The notes below the pieces were generated by a model. It was given only the letters and a program-made list of their open reading frames with translations. It had not been told where the DNA came from and searched no databases. The position numbers and the translations under genes are program-made. Shown piece by piece: positions 8,005 to 16,907 of a stretch of 64,000 nt of DNA. The first letter of the stretch is position 1. Every line of letters begins with the position of its first letter. This DNA comes from Mycolicibacterium hodleri (GTDB taxonomy: Bacteria > Actinomycetota > Actinomycetes > Mycobacteriales > Mycobacteriaceae), in contig NZ_RCZG01000005.1 in NCBI RefSeq assembly GCF_006439015.1, forward strand, positions 124,001-188,000, read 5' to 3'.

Positions 8005-8040
8005 CTCACCCGCCGCATTAGGTCAAGTTGTCCAAAGCGC
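8005..8040. repeat. Dispersed repeat, copy 1 (GTCAAGTTGTCCAAAGCGC)
   Basis: A CTCACC start and GGTCAA(G/T)TTGTCCAAAGCGC end, shared with 17725-17759 with few mismatches. It lies about 90 bases before an integrase remnant, so it may be a recombinase end or core site. That role is inference. Confidence 0.5.
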
Positions 8041-8129
8041 CTCGTCTCCAATAGGTTTAGACGATTGGGCCAGGTTCGCACCACCTCCTTTCGGTGCGGT
8101 TGCCGCGACACGACCGCGATATCTCACGC

Positions 8130-8430
8130 CGATTCAGAGACCCGGATCGTGCTCGGCACAGCACCGATCCCAGTCGTCCCGGAACAATTCGCTTCCCAGC
8201 TCAACTACCACCGACACAACCGGCCGAACCTGCGGACGACCGGCGGGGCCGCCGGCTCACCCTGGCTCTTCCCCAGCAGCCGGCCGGGACGCCACATTGA
8301 TCCACAGGCCATCATGCAGCGACTTCGGCAGCTCGGAATCGACCTACAAGGTGCACGCAACACCGCCCTACGCGAACTCGTCTCCGAGATCCCCGCTCCC
8401 CTGGTCGCTGAAATGCTCGGCTTACGGGAC
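8130..8430 (+). pseudogene. Tyrosine recombinase / integrase remnant (C-terminal part)
   Basis: One frame reads TRIVLGTAPIPVVPEQFASQ, then RHNRPNLRTTGGAAGSPWLF, PGRHIDPQAIMQRLRQLGID and ARNTALRELVSEIPAPLVAE. This matches, as recalled, the C-terminal half of a group of actinobacterial site-specific integrases (LFPG-RPG-HL-P, MNRLR-LGI, ALR-LV-ELP-PLVAELLG). The N-terminal half, the start and the final His/Tyr catalytic segment are missing. It is a decayed mobile element, probably related to the nearby repeats. Confidence 0.7.
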
Positions 8431-8730
8431 CGTTCGCCGTGCCCCGACTCGGGTAATCCCGTTGTCCCTCCGGGCTCCGTCAGACCGCCCGCCCGGTTCA
8501 GTTCAGTCCATTTTTGGGATCGGTAGGCATACAGACAGCTTTACTTGCGCCATGACGTTCAAACCGACCTGGAGCGCCGCGATAGCGATGTTGGCGCACC
8601 AGTGCCCGACACACACCGACTTGAGCGTTACCGCGCCCGACACCACCGACACCTTCACCGTCGCGGCCACCATCAACACCTGCCAACTGCAGGTGCCTCC
8701 AGTCACGAGCGACTGGAGGCCACAGCCGTG

Positions 8731-9510
8731 ATGTCTGCGAAGAATGTGGCCGCGTGCGCGGCGACAGTGCTGGCGTTGGCCGGAGGCTTTGCCGCGCCGA
8801 GCTCGGCCCAGCCGGGCCCGAACGCTCTGGATGCTCTGTGCGGCACACTGGGTTGGCCACGGGCACTGCCAGATGTCACCGGCCAGTTCCTAAGCCAAAC
8901 CATCAGGCTCGGAGCGCTTGGCTGTTGGACCAACGTGCGCGGCGTCGCTCCGGACGGGGGCGACCCCGTGAGCAGCCCCACCGGTACCTACCGAACAGAC
9001 TTCCGGATCAGCGCCATGTCGCCGAGCCCCGGCATGACCGCCCGACGCGACGAAATGGTGACGCTTCAACTGACCCCACTGGACCCGACGACGCCCACTG
9101 GGGTCCAGCCCTGTGACTGGGTGTCCGCCGACGAGGCGGGCGCATTGCTCGGCGGCCCGGTCCACGCCGAACCGCTGGGCGACGAGGCCGGCTCGGTCGA
9201 TATCTCCTGCAGCTACAGCCGCGGCCTGGGAGATACCGGGATGCAATCCGAACTTCGCCTGCCCCAGTCATTTCCGGTCTCCGCGGCAGCACAATTAGAA
9301 ATGGCGACCAGGGGCAAGAACGGCACCGCGGTCGACGGCGTGGGCGTCACGGCGCAATGCGTGTCCGAGCAGACGACAACCCCGCCATCCAGCACATTGG
9401 TCGTTCTCCTCGGCGGGAACCGGCTGTACCGAGTTACCAGTTGGTACGGCACTTCGTGTGACGAGCTCAAGCATTTCGCGCAGATCGCCATCGGCCGGAT
9501 CGGCGCATGA
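8731..9510 (+). CDS. Exported protein, first gene of a three-gene secreted operon
   Basis: A 259-residue protein. ATG at 8731 (a GTG three bases earlier is possible) with GGAGG about a dozen bases upstream. Signal peptide: MSAKNVAACAATVLALAGGF with cleavage near APSSAQP. The mature part has paired cysteines (ALCGTLG, LGCWTNV, QPCDWV, ISCSYS, AQCVSE, TSCDEL) suggesting disulfides, and a section CDWVSADEAGALLGGPV resembling DUF3558-type exported proteins of mycobacteria. Its stop overlaps the next ATG (ATGA). Role unknown; probably envelope-associated. Confidence 0.78.
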   Translation: MSAKNVAACAATVLALAGGFAAPSSAQPGPNALDALCGTLGWPRALPDVTGQFLSQTIRLGALGCWTNVRGVAPDGGDPVSSPTGTYRTDFRISAMSPSPGMTARRDEMVTLQLTPLDPTTPTGVQPCDWVSADEAGALLGGPVHAEPLGDEAGSVDISCSYSRGLGDTGMQSELRLPQSFPVSAAAQLEMATRGKNGTAVDGVGVTAQCVSEQTTTPPSSTLVVLLGGNRLYRVTSWYGTSCDELKHFAQIAIGRIGA

Positions 9511-10829
9511 CCACTATCGAAAAGGGCCTCCGCATGACCAACTTTCGATGCATCGTCGCCTTGATGGCGGCGGTGGGTGTCGTGGCGGGATGCTCGTCGT
9601 CGACCAAACCGCCTGCGGCTCAAACGCCCTCGCCCGCGGCCCAGATGCCGAGCGGCGCGCCTGCGCCGTCGACACCCGCACCGACGACCGCGGCGGCGTC
9701 TCATGGCACGGAAGGCACCATCGCCCAGGTGCCGTGGTCGAAAGTCGGGCCAGGCTGGATGCTGGCCGAGTGGAGCCCGGTGACCCCACATCGACCCGGT
9801 GAGCAGCCCGCGCTCGACGAACCGACACCACAGACCGTCGGCACGACACTGTATTTGGTCGACCCGGCCGGCAACCGCTACACCATCACCACGTTCCCAC
9901 CGGGAAGCAACCTCGGACTGGCCGACTGGTCCGGGGACGGCAGTCACGCGCTATTCACCCAGGCCTATGTCACGCCGACGTCGGCCGTCTCCATCGATCT
10001 GCACACCGGCGAGCAGACCACGATTCCCGTCGCCGGCTACCCGCGCTACACCCGCCCCAACGGGGCCGCGCTACTGGTGTCGACCTCGTTTAACGGCAAC
10101 GAGCCGGGTACCTTGAAACGAATTGACCTGAAGGGCAATCCGCAATTCAACTACCCGACCGACGACATGGGTGGAGCCGGCCACTTCGGAGGTGATTACG
10201 CCGAGTCGCCCGACGGCACGCAGGTAGTGCTCGGCACCGCGAATCTCGGCAACGAGATCGTGGCGCGGAAGGACAACAGTCTCGTGGTCATGAGTAACGA
10301 CGGGACAGTGATCCGCAAGCTGCCGGTGCCGACGGCGACGACCATGTGCGGACCGATCAAGTGGTGGACCCCCGGGTCGGTGTTGATCCACTGCTCATCC
10401 CAGCACGGCTCCTCGAGCCAGCTATGGGAGTTGCCGCTGTACGGTGGAACGCCCACGCCGTTGACCGCGCTCAACTCCGGCCAAGAGAACGACCCCGGGC
10501 TCGGCGGCGACATCGGTGACGGAAACGCCTGGAAGCTGCCCAGCGGTGTCTTCCTGCAGTCAATGGGTGCCTGCGGCACCGAGTTCCTGTCCCGGCTCAC
10601 CGCTGACGGGCACACCACCCGGGTGAAGATCCCCGGTGTGTCCAACAACGTCGTCGTGACGGGCGCAACCGACGGCCGGTTGTTGGTGCAGGGACAGGTG
10701 GGCTGCAGCGGGACCACGTCGCTGGTGAGCTACGACCCGGCGGCCAACACCTCGACCGTGCTGCTCGGACCGCCGATCACCGGCGGCGGGGTCAGCCAGG
10801 CGCTGCTCTACCCGAGCGCGGACTCCTGA
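9507..10829 (+). CDS. Lipoprotein with TolB-like beta-propeller
   Basis: A 440-residue protein with ATG at 9507 overlapping the previous stop; a second ATG at 9534 is possible. Lipobox VVAGCSSS puts the lipidated Cys near residue 29. A Pro/Ala/Thr linker follows, then repeated propeller-like blades (NRYTITTFPPGSNLGLADWS, GTQVVLGTANLG, SLVVMSNDGTVIRKLPVPT, TRVKIPGVSNN). This architecture suggests a ligand- or protein-binding surface lipoprotein. It is co-transcribed with exported proteins on both sides. Confidence 0.78.
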   Translation: MTTIEKGLRMTNFRCIVALMAAVGVVAGCSSSTKPPAAQTPSPAAQMPSGAPAPSTPAPTTAAASHGTEGTIAQVPWSKVGPGWMLAEWSPVTPHRPGEQPALDEPTPQTVGTTLYLVDPAGNRYTITTFPPGSNLGLADWSGDGSHALFTQAYVTPTSAVSIDLHTGEQTTIPVAGYPRYTRPNGAALLVSTSFNGNEPGTLKRIDLKGNPQFNYPTDDMGGAGHFGGDYAESPDGTQVVLGTANLGNEIVARKDNSLVVMSNDGTVIRKLPVPTATTMCGPIKWWTPGSVLIHCSSQHGSSSQLWELPLYGGTPTPLTALNSGQENDPGLGGDIGDGNAWKLPSGVFLQSMGACGTEFLSRLTADGHTTRVKIPGVSNNVVVTGATDGRLLVQGQVGCSGTTSLVSYDPAANTSTVLLGPPITGGGVSQALLYPSADS

Positions 10830-10830
10830 T

Positions 10831-11502
10831 ATGCGGTGTGCCACTCTCGTCGGCGCCGTTGCGCTGGCCGGTCTCATCGGATGCGGCCCGGCCGCGGCGG
10901 ACCCCCAGTCCTGCGCCGATTTCGGTGGAACAGTGGGCGCCGACCGGATCTGCCACAGCCACTCCGAGACCGCGGTCTACACGATCGACATGAACTATCC
11001 GGTCGACTATCCCGACGTGCAGGCCGTGACGGCCTACCTGACTCAGCAGCGTGACCAGTTCCTCGACTACACCGAGCGGTTTCCACCGCGGGACCGGCCG
11101 GCGCCCTACGGACTTGCGTTGTCCGCTAAGGAGTATCGATCCGGTTCGCCCGCCACCGGCACACAAAGCGTGGTTCTGCGGATCGGCCGAGACGTTGGCG
11201 TCCACCCGGTCACGTCTGTGAAAGCCTTCAACTACGGCTTGGGCAAGCAGGCCCCTATCACGTTCGACACCGCCTTCAAACCCGGCGCGGTCGACGTCAT
11301 CTATTCGGCGGTGCGCCGCGAATTGTCGCCGGGGGCCGAGACAGCGCCACACGGTGGACTCGACCCCGCGACCTACCAGAACTTCGCGATCACAGACGAC
11401 GCCGTCATCTTCTTCTTCGACCAGGGCCAGTTGTTCGGCCAGAACGAGGGGCCATTACACGCCTCGGTGCCGCGTGCCGAGCTCGCTCAATTCCTGAACT
11501 GA
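10831..11502 (+). CDS. MPT64/TB22.2-like exported protein (RsiV/DUF3298 type)
   Basis: A 223-residue protein starting one base after the previous stop. Signal peptide MRCATLVGAVALAGLIGCGP with processing near AAADP; the Cys at 18 also allows lipidation. The body has the family pattern CADFGGTVGADRICH, YTIDMNYPVDYPDVQAVTAY, LSAKEYRSG, FNYGLGKQAPITFDTAFKPG and FAITDDAVIFFFDQGQL. In M. tuberculosis, MPT64 and TB22.2 are secreted antigens of this fold with no known enzyme activity. It closes the three-gene operon. Confidence 0.82.
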   Translation: MRCATLVGAVALAGLIGCGPAAADPQSCADFGGTVGADRICHSHSETAVYTIDMNYPVDYPDVQAVTAYLTQQRDQFLDYTERFPPRDRPAPYGLALSAKEYRSGSPATGTQSVVLRIGRDVGVHPVTSVKAFNYGLGKQAPITFDTAFKPGAVDVIYSAVRRELSPGAETAPHGGLDPATYQNFAITDDAVIFFFDQGQLFGQNEGPLHASVPRAELAQFLN

Positions 11503-11818
11503 ACGGTGCCTTCTTGCGAAGACGGCACTGCGAGTGCAGCAGCGCCGATCCCGAAGTACTGGTCAGTCACCTGAACACGTCTCGTTATCTACTTGTCAGC
11601 CGGATCCGTGTGATGATTTGCCTTGATGGCGGGTCCTTTTCCGCACGTGCGATCCGGTGTGTAGCTCCGAGCAGCTCAAGGCCGCTATGCAGGTGGGCCA
11701 CTGGTGCACGCCGGTCAACTTCACTGGGCCGCCCTGCGCTGTCGCACTATCTGGGCAGACGACCGCAGCGACCACATCGGGACGTGAGGTGGCCAGGCGT
11801 CGCAGGAAAGCGTCTAGC
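11503..11818. other. Gene-free stretch
   Basis: No supported gene or signal between the secreted operon and the convergent exported-protein gene. A minus-strand open frame (11596-11841) has no family features. No strong stem-loop terminator was noticed. Confidence 0.4.
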
Positions 11819-12292
11819 TCAGCCGAGCAGGTATGAGTCACGCGACAATCGGAAAAACTTGCCGGTTGTGCCGTCGGTGCACGTCACCCCTGCCGGCTCG
11901 ACCGAGCAGGTGATGGCGCCCATCGATCGCCGCTCACCGTAGGCAACGATCGGAGGCGCATACTGGCCACTGAAGAAGAGTTGACTCATCACGAACCCGA
12001 AGCACGGCGCTTGGCCTTCGGCCAGTTGAACATCCTCACCGCCCGGTTCGCCGATCGCACCCGGAAGATTTCCGCGAGGGCACACGCTGGACTGCGGGGC
12101 AACCCAACTGTGCTCGTTCGCCTTGCACCAGGCAAAGGACGACCCTTCTGGTGTCCTATCCAGCTGGCAACCGATGTTTCCAGATGGCGTCAGGAACTGA
12201 ATTCGCGACGCCTCTGCGTGAACGGTCGGTGACGCGACACCGGTCACCACAGCCGCGGCCGTCGCGAACATCGCAATCCTTCGAACTATCAT
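11819..12292 (-). CDS. Small exported protein (DUF6636-like)
   Basis: A 157-residue protein; I use the ATG at 12292 (MIVRRIAMF) preceded by GAAGGA rather than the upstream open frame to 12439. Signal peptide to about residue 25 (ASPTVHA). The mature domain contains FLTPSGNIGCQLD, then FAWCKANEHSW, SVCPRGNLPG, QAPCFGFV, GAITCSVEPAGVTCTDG and KFFRLSRDSYLL. The SGNIGC start, regular cysteines and C-terminal SRDSY-L match, from memory, the DUF6636 group of actinobacterial exported proteins. Function unknown. Confidence 0.75.
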   Translation of the reverse strand: MIVRRIAMFATAAAVVTGVASPTVHAEASRIQFLTPSGNIGCQLDRTPEGSSFAWCKANEHSWVAPQSSVCPRGNLPGAIGEPGGEDVQLAEGQAPCFGFVMSQLFFSGQYAPPIVAYGERRSMGAITCSVEPAGVTCTDGTTGKFFRLSRDSYLLG

Positions 12293-12932
12293 CTCGTATC
12301 CTTCGCGGTGGTGTTGGCCGTGAGGCAAGTAGACACCACCGCCGCCACTACCGATCCCAAATATGAGATCAGCGTCCTCCGCAAGGAGCCGAACGAACGG
12401 CAACCTGACCACCTTTCGGGCTGGCCGGCTGTGTCCCATTGCTAGTGACTGGAGTCGTGCACGCTCACCGCGATTCGCGCAGACACATCGACATCATTGA
12501 CTCGCAGCAAATGCGAACGAGGCCGTCGCCGAGTTCAACTGCGCGGCGGCCCCCTCTCGTCGACGTTCATCAGCGCAAGGCGCGCACCGGGGTACGCAGT
12601 GGGGCTGTATTCCCTAGCGTTGACCGAGGCGATCCGGCTGACAGCAAACATCCATGCTACAGACCGAGTAAGCGGATCCGGGCCGGCCGCGTGTGGCGAT
12701 CTGGCCAGCAGTCAGTGCCCCTTCCCCGTCGTATTCAGCCCGATTCGCTACTGCATAGTGGGAGGAATACGGCGGGATCGAATATGGCGGGGCTACCAGT
12801 AAAATACGCCGTATTGCTCTGCAGTCCAACGGTTTTCAGATCGCCTATGAGCGTGTCGACTGACGCGTGCTCCCACCATGGCGACAGCGATACGTCGATG
12901 GTGCTTGCCGCCGATGCCCCAATGCGTAGCTG
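12293..12932. other. Gene-free stretch with AATACGGCGG-type repeats
   Basis: No convincing gene in 640 bases. At 12766-12815 there are two near-identical units (AATACGGCGG at 12766, AATATGGCGG at 12781) and a palindrome AATACGCCGTATT at 12803-12815, which look like a regulator binding cluster left from a lost gene. Confidence 0.4.
12766..12815. promoter_or_regulatory. Possible operator cluster
   Basis: Direct units AATACGGCGG and AATATGGCGG, 15 bases apart, followed by the perfect palindrome AATACGCCGTATT; the first unit is also complementary to the last. The truncated TetR gene to the right could have used such a site. Inference only. Confidence 0.3.
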
Positions 12933-13128
12933 CTAGCTGGGCGACCGGTAACGAGCGACGAACGTCGTGACAGCTTGGTCGAAAACGGTTTGCACCTGTT
13001 CCGGCGTGACTTGCAGGTCGACGATGAGCAGGCGCGGCCAGAACACGACGTCGTTGATCATCCCGAGGAACTGACGAGCGGCGAGCGGGATGTCGAGCGC
13101 GTGGATGCCGCCGGCGGGATCGAGACAA
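12933..13128 (-). pseudogene. TetR-family regulator, C-terminal fragment
   Basis: The minus strand reads GIHALDIPLAARQFLGMIND, then VVFWPRLLIVDLQVTPEQVQ and a tail TVFDQAVTTFVARYRSPS ending in TAG at 12933. This is the C-terminal dimer helix region of a TetR regulator (RQFLGMIND-VFWP, tail DQAV-TF-ARY). Nothing upstream of about 13128 continues it. The helix-turn-helix domain is gone, so this is a truncated remnant. The break abuts a repeat-like sequence at 13176-13201. Confidence 0.7.
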
Positions 13129-13175
13129 TAAGGCCCCGAAGTTTCTCAAGAAATCTGGCGGATCCCAGATTGTTT

Positions 13176-13201
13176 CCGCCAACTTCATCGAGACCGGACA
13201 C
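13176..13201. repeat. Dispersed element-end-like repeat, copy 1
   Basis: CCGCCAACTTCATCGAGACC then GGACAC, closely matched at 17679-17705 (CCGCCAACTCTACTGAGACC then GGACAC). It lies beside the truncated TetR gene and could be a mobile-element end. Inference. Confidence 0.4.
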
Positions 13202-13259
13202 CTATGTAGAGCTTGGAGGATGTCAGGTAGGTTGCCGATCGCTTCCGGAGCCAGATTTC

Positions 13260-13763
13260 CTATAGAGGCCGGTTGAGGCTCTTAGCCGACGCGACAATGG
13301 CTGGGTGGTCGAGGTTCAGATTCTCGACTTCTACGAGCTTTGGCCGTTCCCAGCTGGCCATGACCGTCCACGTTGGGCGATGGAAAGACCACCACTGCAC
13401 TGCCTGCCACTTTCGGTCAGCGATAGCCGGAGAACGCTGAGACCAAATGCAGTGCGCCCACTCCGAATTGACCGCAAGGTTGCGGGCCACGATCTGTGTA
13501 GGCCGGAGGCCGAGCTCTACTAGGCGGTGCGGATCATCAAGGTCGCAGATTCGCAGGTCGTCGGGCAACTCATACACCCCGAGCGTTTTCCGTGCACCGG
13601 GTACTGCGGGAAAGTCGAATATTGAGGCGGTCCACCGCGACAGGTTGCCGAACGCTTCGCCGCAGGCGGCTTCGGTTTGGCGGGCCAGGTACCAGGCGTA
13701 ATAGTCAGGGTGATCAGCCCGGCCACCGCGCTGCGGCTCCCGGGCTGAACGTCGGCCACACAC
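13260..13763 (-). CDS. RES-domain protein (possibly N-terminally truncated)
   Basis: A 167-residue frame with a GTG at 13763. It matches the actinobacterial RES-domain pattern: HPDYYAWYLARQTEAACGEA, FGNLSRWTASIFDFPAVPGA, then LRICDLDDPHRLVELGLRPT, RNLAVNSEWAHCIW and WQAVQWWSFHRPTWTVMASW. Some RES proteins are toxins that destroy NAD+, paired with a Xre antitoxin; no antitoxin is visible here. The expected first few dozen residues are weak, and the upstream neighbour is a decayed gene, so this may be a truncated relic. Confidence 0.6.
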   Translation of the reverse strand: MCGRRSAREPQRGGRADHPDYYAWYLARQTEAACGEAFGNLSRWTASIFDFPAVPGARKTLGVYELPDDLRICDLDDPHRLVELGLRPTQIVARNLAVNSEWAHCIWSQRSPAIADRKWQAVQWWSFHRPTWTVMASWERPKLVEVENLNLDHPAIVASAKSLNRPL

Positions 13764-13823
13764 CCTCTGCGGTTGGAACGGGCCCGACCGCGCCCAGCGA
13801 CCGGACGTCTGGCGTGTTGGCCG

Positions 13824-14310
13824 TCATCGGTTGCTGACCGCGTAAAACACTGGCAAGAATACGAACACACCAAGAGGATGATCGGCGTGACCAGCACGCC
13901 GACGAGACCGGCCAACAGAGACAGAAAATCCCGATGATCGCCCGCCGCTTGTTTCCGATGAAGAAGGCACGATCAACCCCTCGTTCGGCGAGGTTGTCGT
14001 GATGACGACGCACCTGCCCGTACAACAGCAGCCAGCTGGCACACATCGCCGTTGCGGCAAGTGCATAGAACGCAACCGCCGTGCGCGCATCTGCCGTCGA
14101 TGCCTTCGACAAGAGTTCTCGACACGACTGCGGTGGGAAACGGGATCAGCGCTGTAGTGAACAACAAACACGAGTTGGCGAAGTGCAGCCAGGCGTCGAC
14201 GTGGCCGACGCGAATGAACGCGGCATGATGATTGAGCCAAATGACCCCGACGTAGCAGAACGAACCCCAGATACGCCAGATAGGAGGGCTTGGCTCCAAG
14301 GCCTTTGAAG
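13824..14310 (-). pseudogene. TMEM175-family (DUF1211) potassium channel, multiply frameshifted
   Basis: Minus-strand frames rebuild the family in order: YVGVIWLNHHAAFIRVGHVD with LLFTTALIPFPTAVVSRTLV, then a new frame ADARTAVAFYALAATAMCAS with WLLLYGQVRRHHDN and FFIGNKRRAIIG, then another frame LVGVLVTPIILLV, ending GVFVFLPVFYAVSNR at 13824. GVIWLNHH is a strong family mark. At least three shifts and a missing N-terminal channel helix make it a pseudogene. Intact homologues are membrane potassium channels. Confidence 0.78.
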
Positions 14311-14462
14311 AACCATGTGAAGTTGGTCGACCCCTTCGGCGCCGGTCTGAGTGTGAAGTTCGTAGTGCAAACGCACAGCGACGAAGGCGAGTCCCGACCG
14401 GTGGCGGTCGATGCTTCTTCGCAACATCGCTTCGTCGTTCAACGCATGCGTGCCGGGACGCC

Positions 14463-15467
14463 TCAGATGCCGGTGTTTTCGGTGCGGACGGGGCTGGGGT
14501 CGGGAGCGTGGGGCATCAACGCGTTCGGGGGTATGGTGCCGAACTTGCCGGCCTCGAAGTCCTCGAACGCTTGGCCCAGTTCAGCTTTGGTGTTCATGAC
14601 GAAGGGGCCGTAGGCCTCGACGTGCTCTCCAATTGGGCGGCCACCCAGTATGAGCACCTCGAGCTGGGGGCTGCGGGAGTCTTGGGTATCGTCGGCGCGG
14701 ATCTCGAACCAATCGCCGGCGCTGAACGTGACGAGCTGTCCGTCGTGGACGGGCCGTCCCTCGGTGCCGACGCGTCCAGTGCCGGCGAGCATGTACACCA
14801 CGGCGTTGAAGGTGGGGTTCCAGGGCAACCGGAGCCGGGCTCCCGGCTCAATGCTGGCGTGCAGCATCGCGATCGGGGTCTGGGTGGATCCCGGACCGTG
14901 GTGGTCCTCGACGTCCCCGGCGATCACCCGGACTAGTGCGCCGGCATCCTCGGACGCCACCAAGGTCACGTCGTGGGCCTCCAAAGGCTGATAGGCCGGC
15001 GCCATCATCTTCTGTCGGGCAGGCAGGTTGACCCACAGCTGCACACCGTGGAACAGGCCACCGGAGATCACCAGGTCCTCAGGGGGTGTCTCGATGTGCA
15101 GAATTCCCGAACCCGCCGTCATCCATTGGGTGGCGCCATCCTGGATCATCCCGCCGCCGCCGTGTGAATCCTGGTGCTGGAAGCGTCCGTCGATCATGTA
15201 GGTCACCGTTTCGAAGCCGCGGTGCGGATGCCACGGCGTGCCCTTGGGTTCCCCTGGGGCGTAGTGCACTTCCCCCATCTGATCCAGATGAATGAACGGA
15301 TCGAGTGATGTCCGCGGAACACCGGCGAACGCGCGATGAACGGGAAACCCTTCGCCTTCCAGTCCGGTGGGTGCGGTCGTCACCGTCGCCACCGATCGCT
15401 CCCGCGCCGCCGGCCGGATATCGCCGATACGGGGCAAAGTGAGTTTGTCGGCGGTGACAGCGGGCAT
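14463..15467 (-). CDS. Pirin-family cupin protein
   Basis: A 334-residue bicupin. The N-terminal cupin carries the metal/quercetinase motif TPWHPHRGFETVTYMIDG and, later, GSGILHIETPPED, so the His-His-His-Glu iron site is present. The C-terminal cupin (RLPWNPTFNAVVYMLAGTG, LVTFSAGDWFEI) and the tail GPFVMNTKAELGQAFEDFEA complete the pirin pattern. Pirins act as iron-dependent redox sensors or quercetin dioxygenases; which applies is unknown. It is single on the minus strand. Confidence 0.9.
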   Translation of the reverse strand: MPAVTADKLTLPRIGDIRPAARERSVATVTTAPTGLEGEGFPVHRAFAGVPRTSLDPFIHLDQMGEVHYAPGEPKGTPWHPHRGFETVTYMIDGRFQHQDSHGGGGMIQDGATQWMTAGSGILHIETPPEDLVISGGLFHGVQLWVNLPARQKMMAPAYQPLEAHDVTLVASEDAGALVRVIAGDVEDHHGPGSTQTPIAMLHASIEPGARLRLPWNPTFNAVVYMLAGTGRVGTEGRPVHDGQLVTFSAGDWFEIRADDTQDSRSPQLEVLILGGRPIGEHVEAYGPFVMNTKAELGQAFEDFEAGKFGTIPPNALMPHAPDPSPVRTENTGI

Positions 15468-15772
15468 GATGTGCTCCCTTGATCGGCATCAACTCCACCG
15501 GGTCTGCACTCCCAGTGCCATGCGCCCCCGTGGCCGCCGAGGAATAGAGAGGCGAGTTCCTCGGCGAGGCCGATGACGGATGGGTTCGACACACCCACCG
15601 TAAGGCCAACACCACCGTCGTGCCAGGGGCCGGACGTGAACATGCTGCTCTCACGCGCATGCTGTCATCAACGACGCCAATGGTCTCCCTCCGCCGGCCC
15701 ATCCGGCGAAGGTCACCAAGTGACGGCTCCCATCATTCACCGTTCACGACCCAACGTGATCGGGTGGTGGTC
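15468..15772. other. Gene-free stretch upstream of the pirin gene
   Basis: About 300 bases between two minus-strand genes. It should hold the pirin promoter. Short open frames on both strands show no domain features. Confidence 0.4.
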
Positions 15773-16714
15773 CTAGCGGCAGTCATCTAAACGGGTCGGG
15801 TCGGTTTCCAGGGCCGCGCGGTCCCATCCCGCCGTGTCCGCGGCCGCGGCGTAGGTGCTGCGAAGAAAGGTCATCACTGCGGCGTCGGGATCAGAGACTG
15901 CGCGCACGCTTTCATACGGCAGCAGGAACTGGCGGTACTCGGTGCTGTAAAAGGCGTCGGTGGGGCCGACGGGGACGTCGGCGAAGCCGTCGGGTTCGGG
16001 GTAAGCGTAGGAGTAGAACGCGCCCTCCATGCCGCCGCCGGGCCAGAATCCACAACTGCTCAGCTCATGCGAATAGCCCTCCACCATCACCCAATCGGGG
16101 CAGTTCGGCGCCCCGCCGGGATGCGCCGGAGCGGTCCGTCCGGAAAAGCGGGTACACGCCAGGTCGAACGAGCCCCAGAAGAAGTGAACGGGGCTGACCT
16201 TCCCCAGAAAATGGGAGCGGAAAGCGTGCAACACGCGGTCGGCCTGAACCAGTTGACGCCAGAACAGGCTGACCGCCTCGGCGTCGTAGGGCCGGCGCAC
16301 GGTGTCCCGCGCGAACGGGAGCGCGGGGTCCACCTCGTTGGGTCGCGCCGATATGTGTGTCTGCACACCCAGCTCGGCGAGGGTACCGAGGGTTTGCGCA
16401 TAGAACTCGGCGACGGACGTTGGTTCCAGGGAAACCCGGGCGGTGGCCCCCGTGCTGGTCCGGATGACCAACTGGTGGTCGACAAAGTCGAACTCGATGT
16501 CGAACGCCTCAATCCCATAGGGAATCGTCGACGTCGTCAAGCCGCGGGCGCTCACATACAGCGGGACCTGCCACCAATGATTGATCAGCGGCGAGTGGGC
16601 CATGCGAATCTTGCCCACGATCTGGGTGTACATGTGCAGCGCGTCGCGCGTCGATGCCCAATCGGCGACCTCCAGCGCCGGCCACCCGGCCCGTGTTGAC
16701 GTTAGCTTATCCAC
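15773..16714 (-). CDS. DUF5996 family protein
   Basis: A 313-residue cytosolic protein. Family-like features: WPALEVADWASTRDALHMYT, QIVGKIRMAHSPLINHWWQV, IEFDFVDHQLVIRTSTGATA, FWRQLVQADRVLHAFRSHFL, VSPVHFFWGSFDLACTRFSG and WPGGGMEGAFYSYAYPEP. The combination matches DUF5996, a family with no known reaction. Intact, with ATG at 16714. It stands between the pirin gene and a divergent MFS scrap. Confidence 0.85.
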   Translation of the reverse strand: MDKLTSTRAGWPALEVADWASTRDALHMYTQIVGKIRMAHSPLINHWWQVPLYVSARGLTTSTIPYGIEAFDIEFDFVDHQLVIRTSTGATARVSLEPTSVAEFYAQTLGTLAELGVQTHISARPNEVDPALPFARDTVRRPYDAEAVSLFWRQLVQADRVLHAFRSHFLGKVSPVHFFWGSFDLACTRFSGRTAPAHPGGAPNCPDWVMVEGYSHELSSCGFWPGGGMEGAFYSYAYPEPDGFADVPVGPTDAFYSTEYRQFLLPYESVRAVSDPDAAVMTFLRSTYAAAADTAGWDRAALETDPTRLDDCR

Positions 16715-16907
16715 GGCAGCTCCTTCTTACGACGCGAATCAAACTTGTCCGCCGCCATCATGGTCGCAAGCGCCCCCGTCTTCCGCACGCCGCGCGAAAC
16801 ATCGCACCACGAAAACGACGCCCGGTGCCGGAGCTCAGCGTCGGCAACACGGCTCCTGCCCCGAGGCGTCGGTGCCGCTAAGCGTTGTGGACCTCGGCGA
16901 TGTAGCC

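Larger units (their letters stand above)
7798..8730. other. Gene-poor stretch with integrase remnant and repeats
   Basis: No intact gene. It contains the right copy of the ATGCAACTCGCAA repeat (7907-7940), a repeat shared with 17725-17759 (8005-8040), and the tyrosine-recombinase remnant (8130-8430). The last 200 bases before the exported-protein operon show nothing recognisable and must hold its promoter. Confidence 0.5.
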
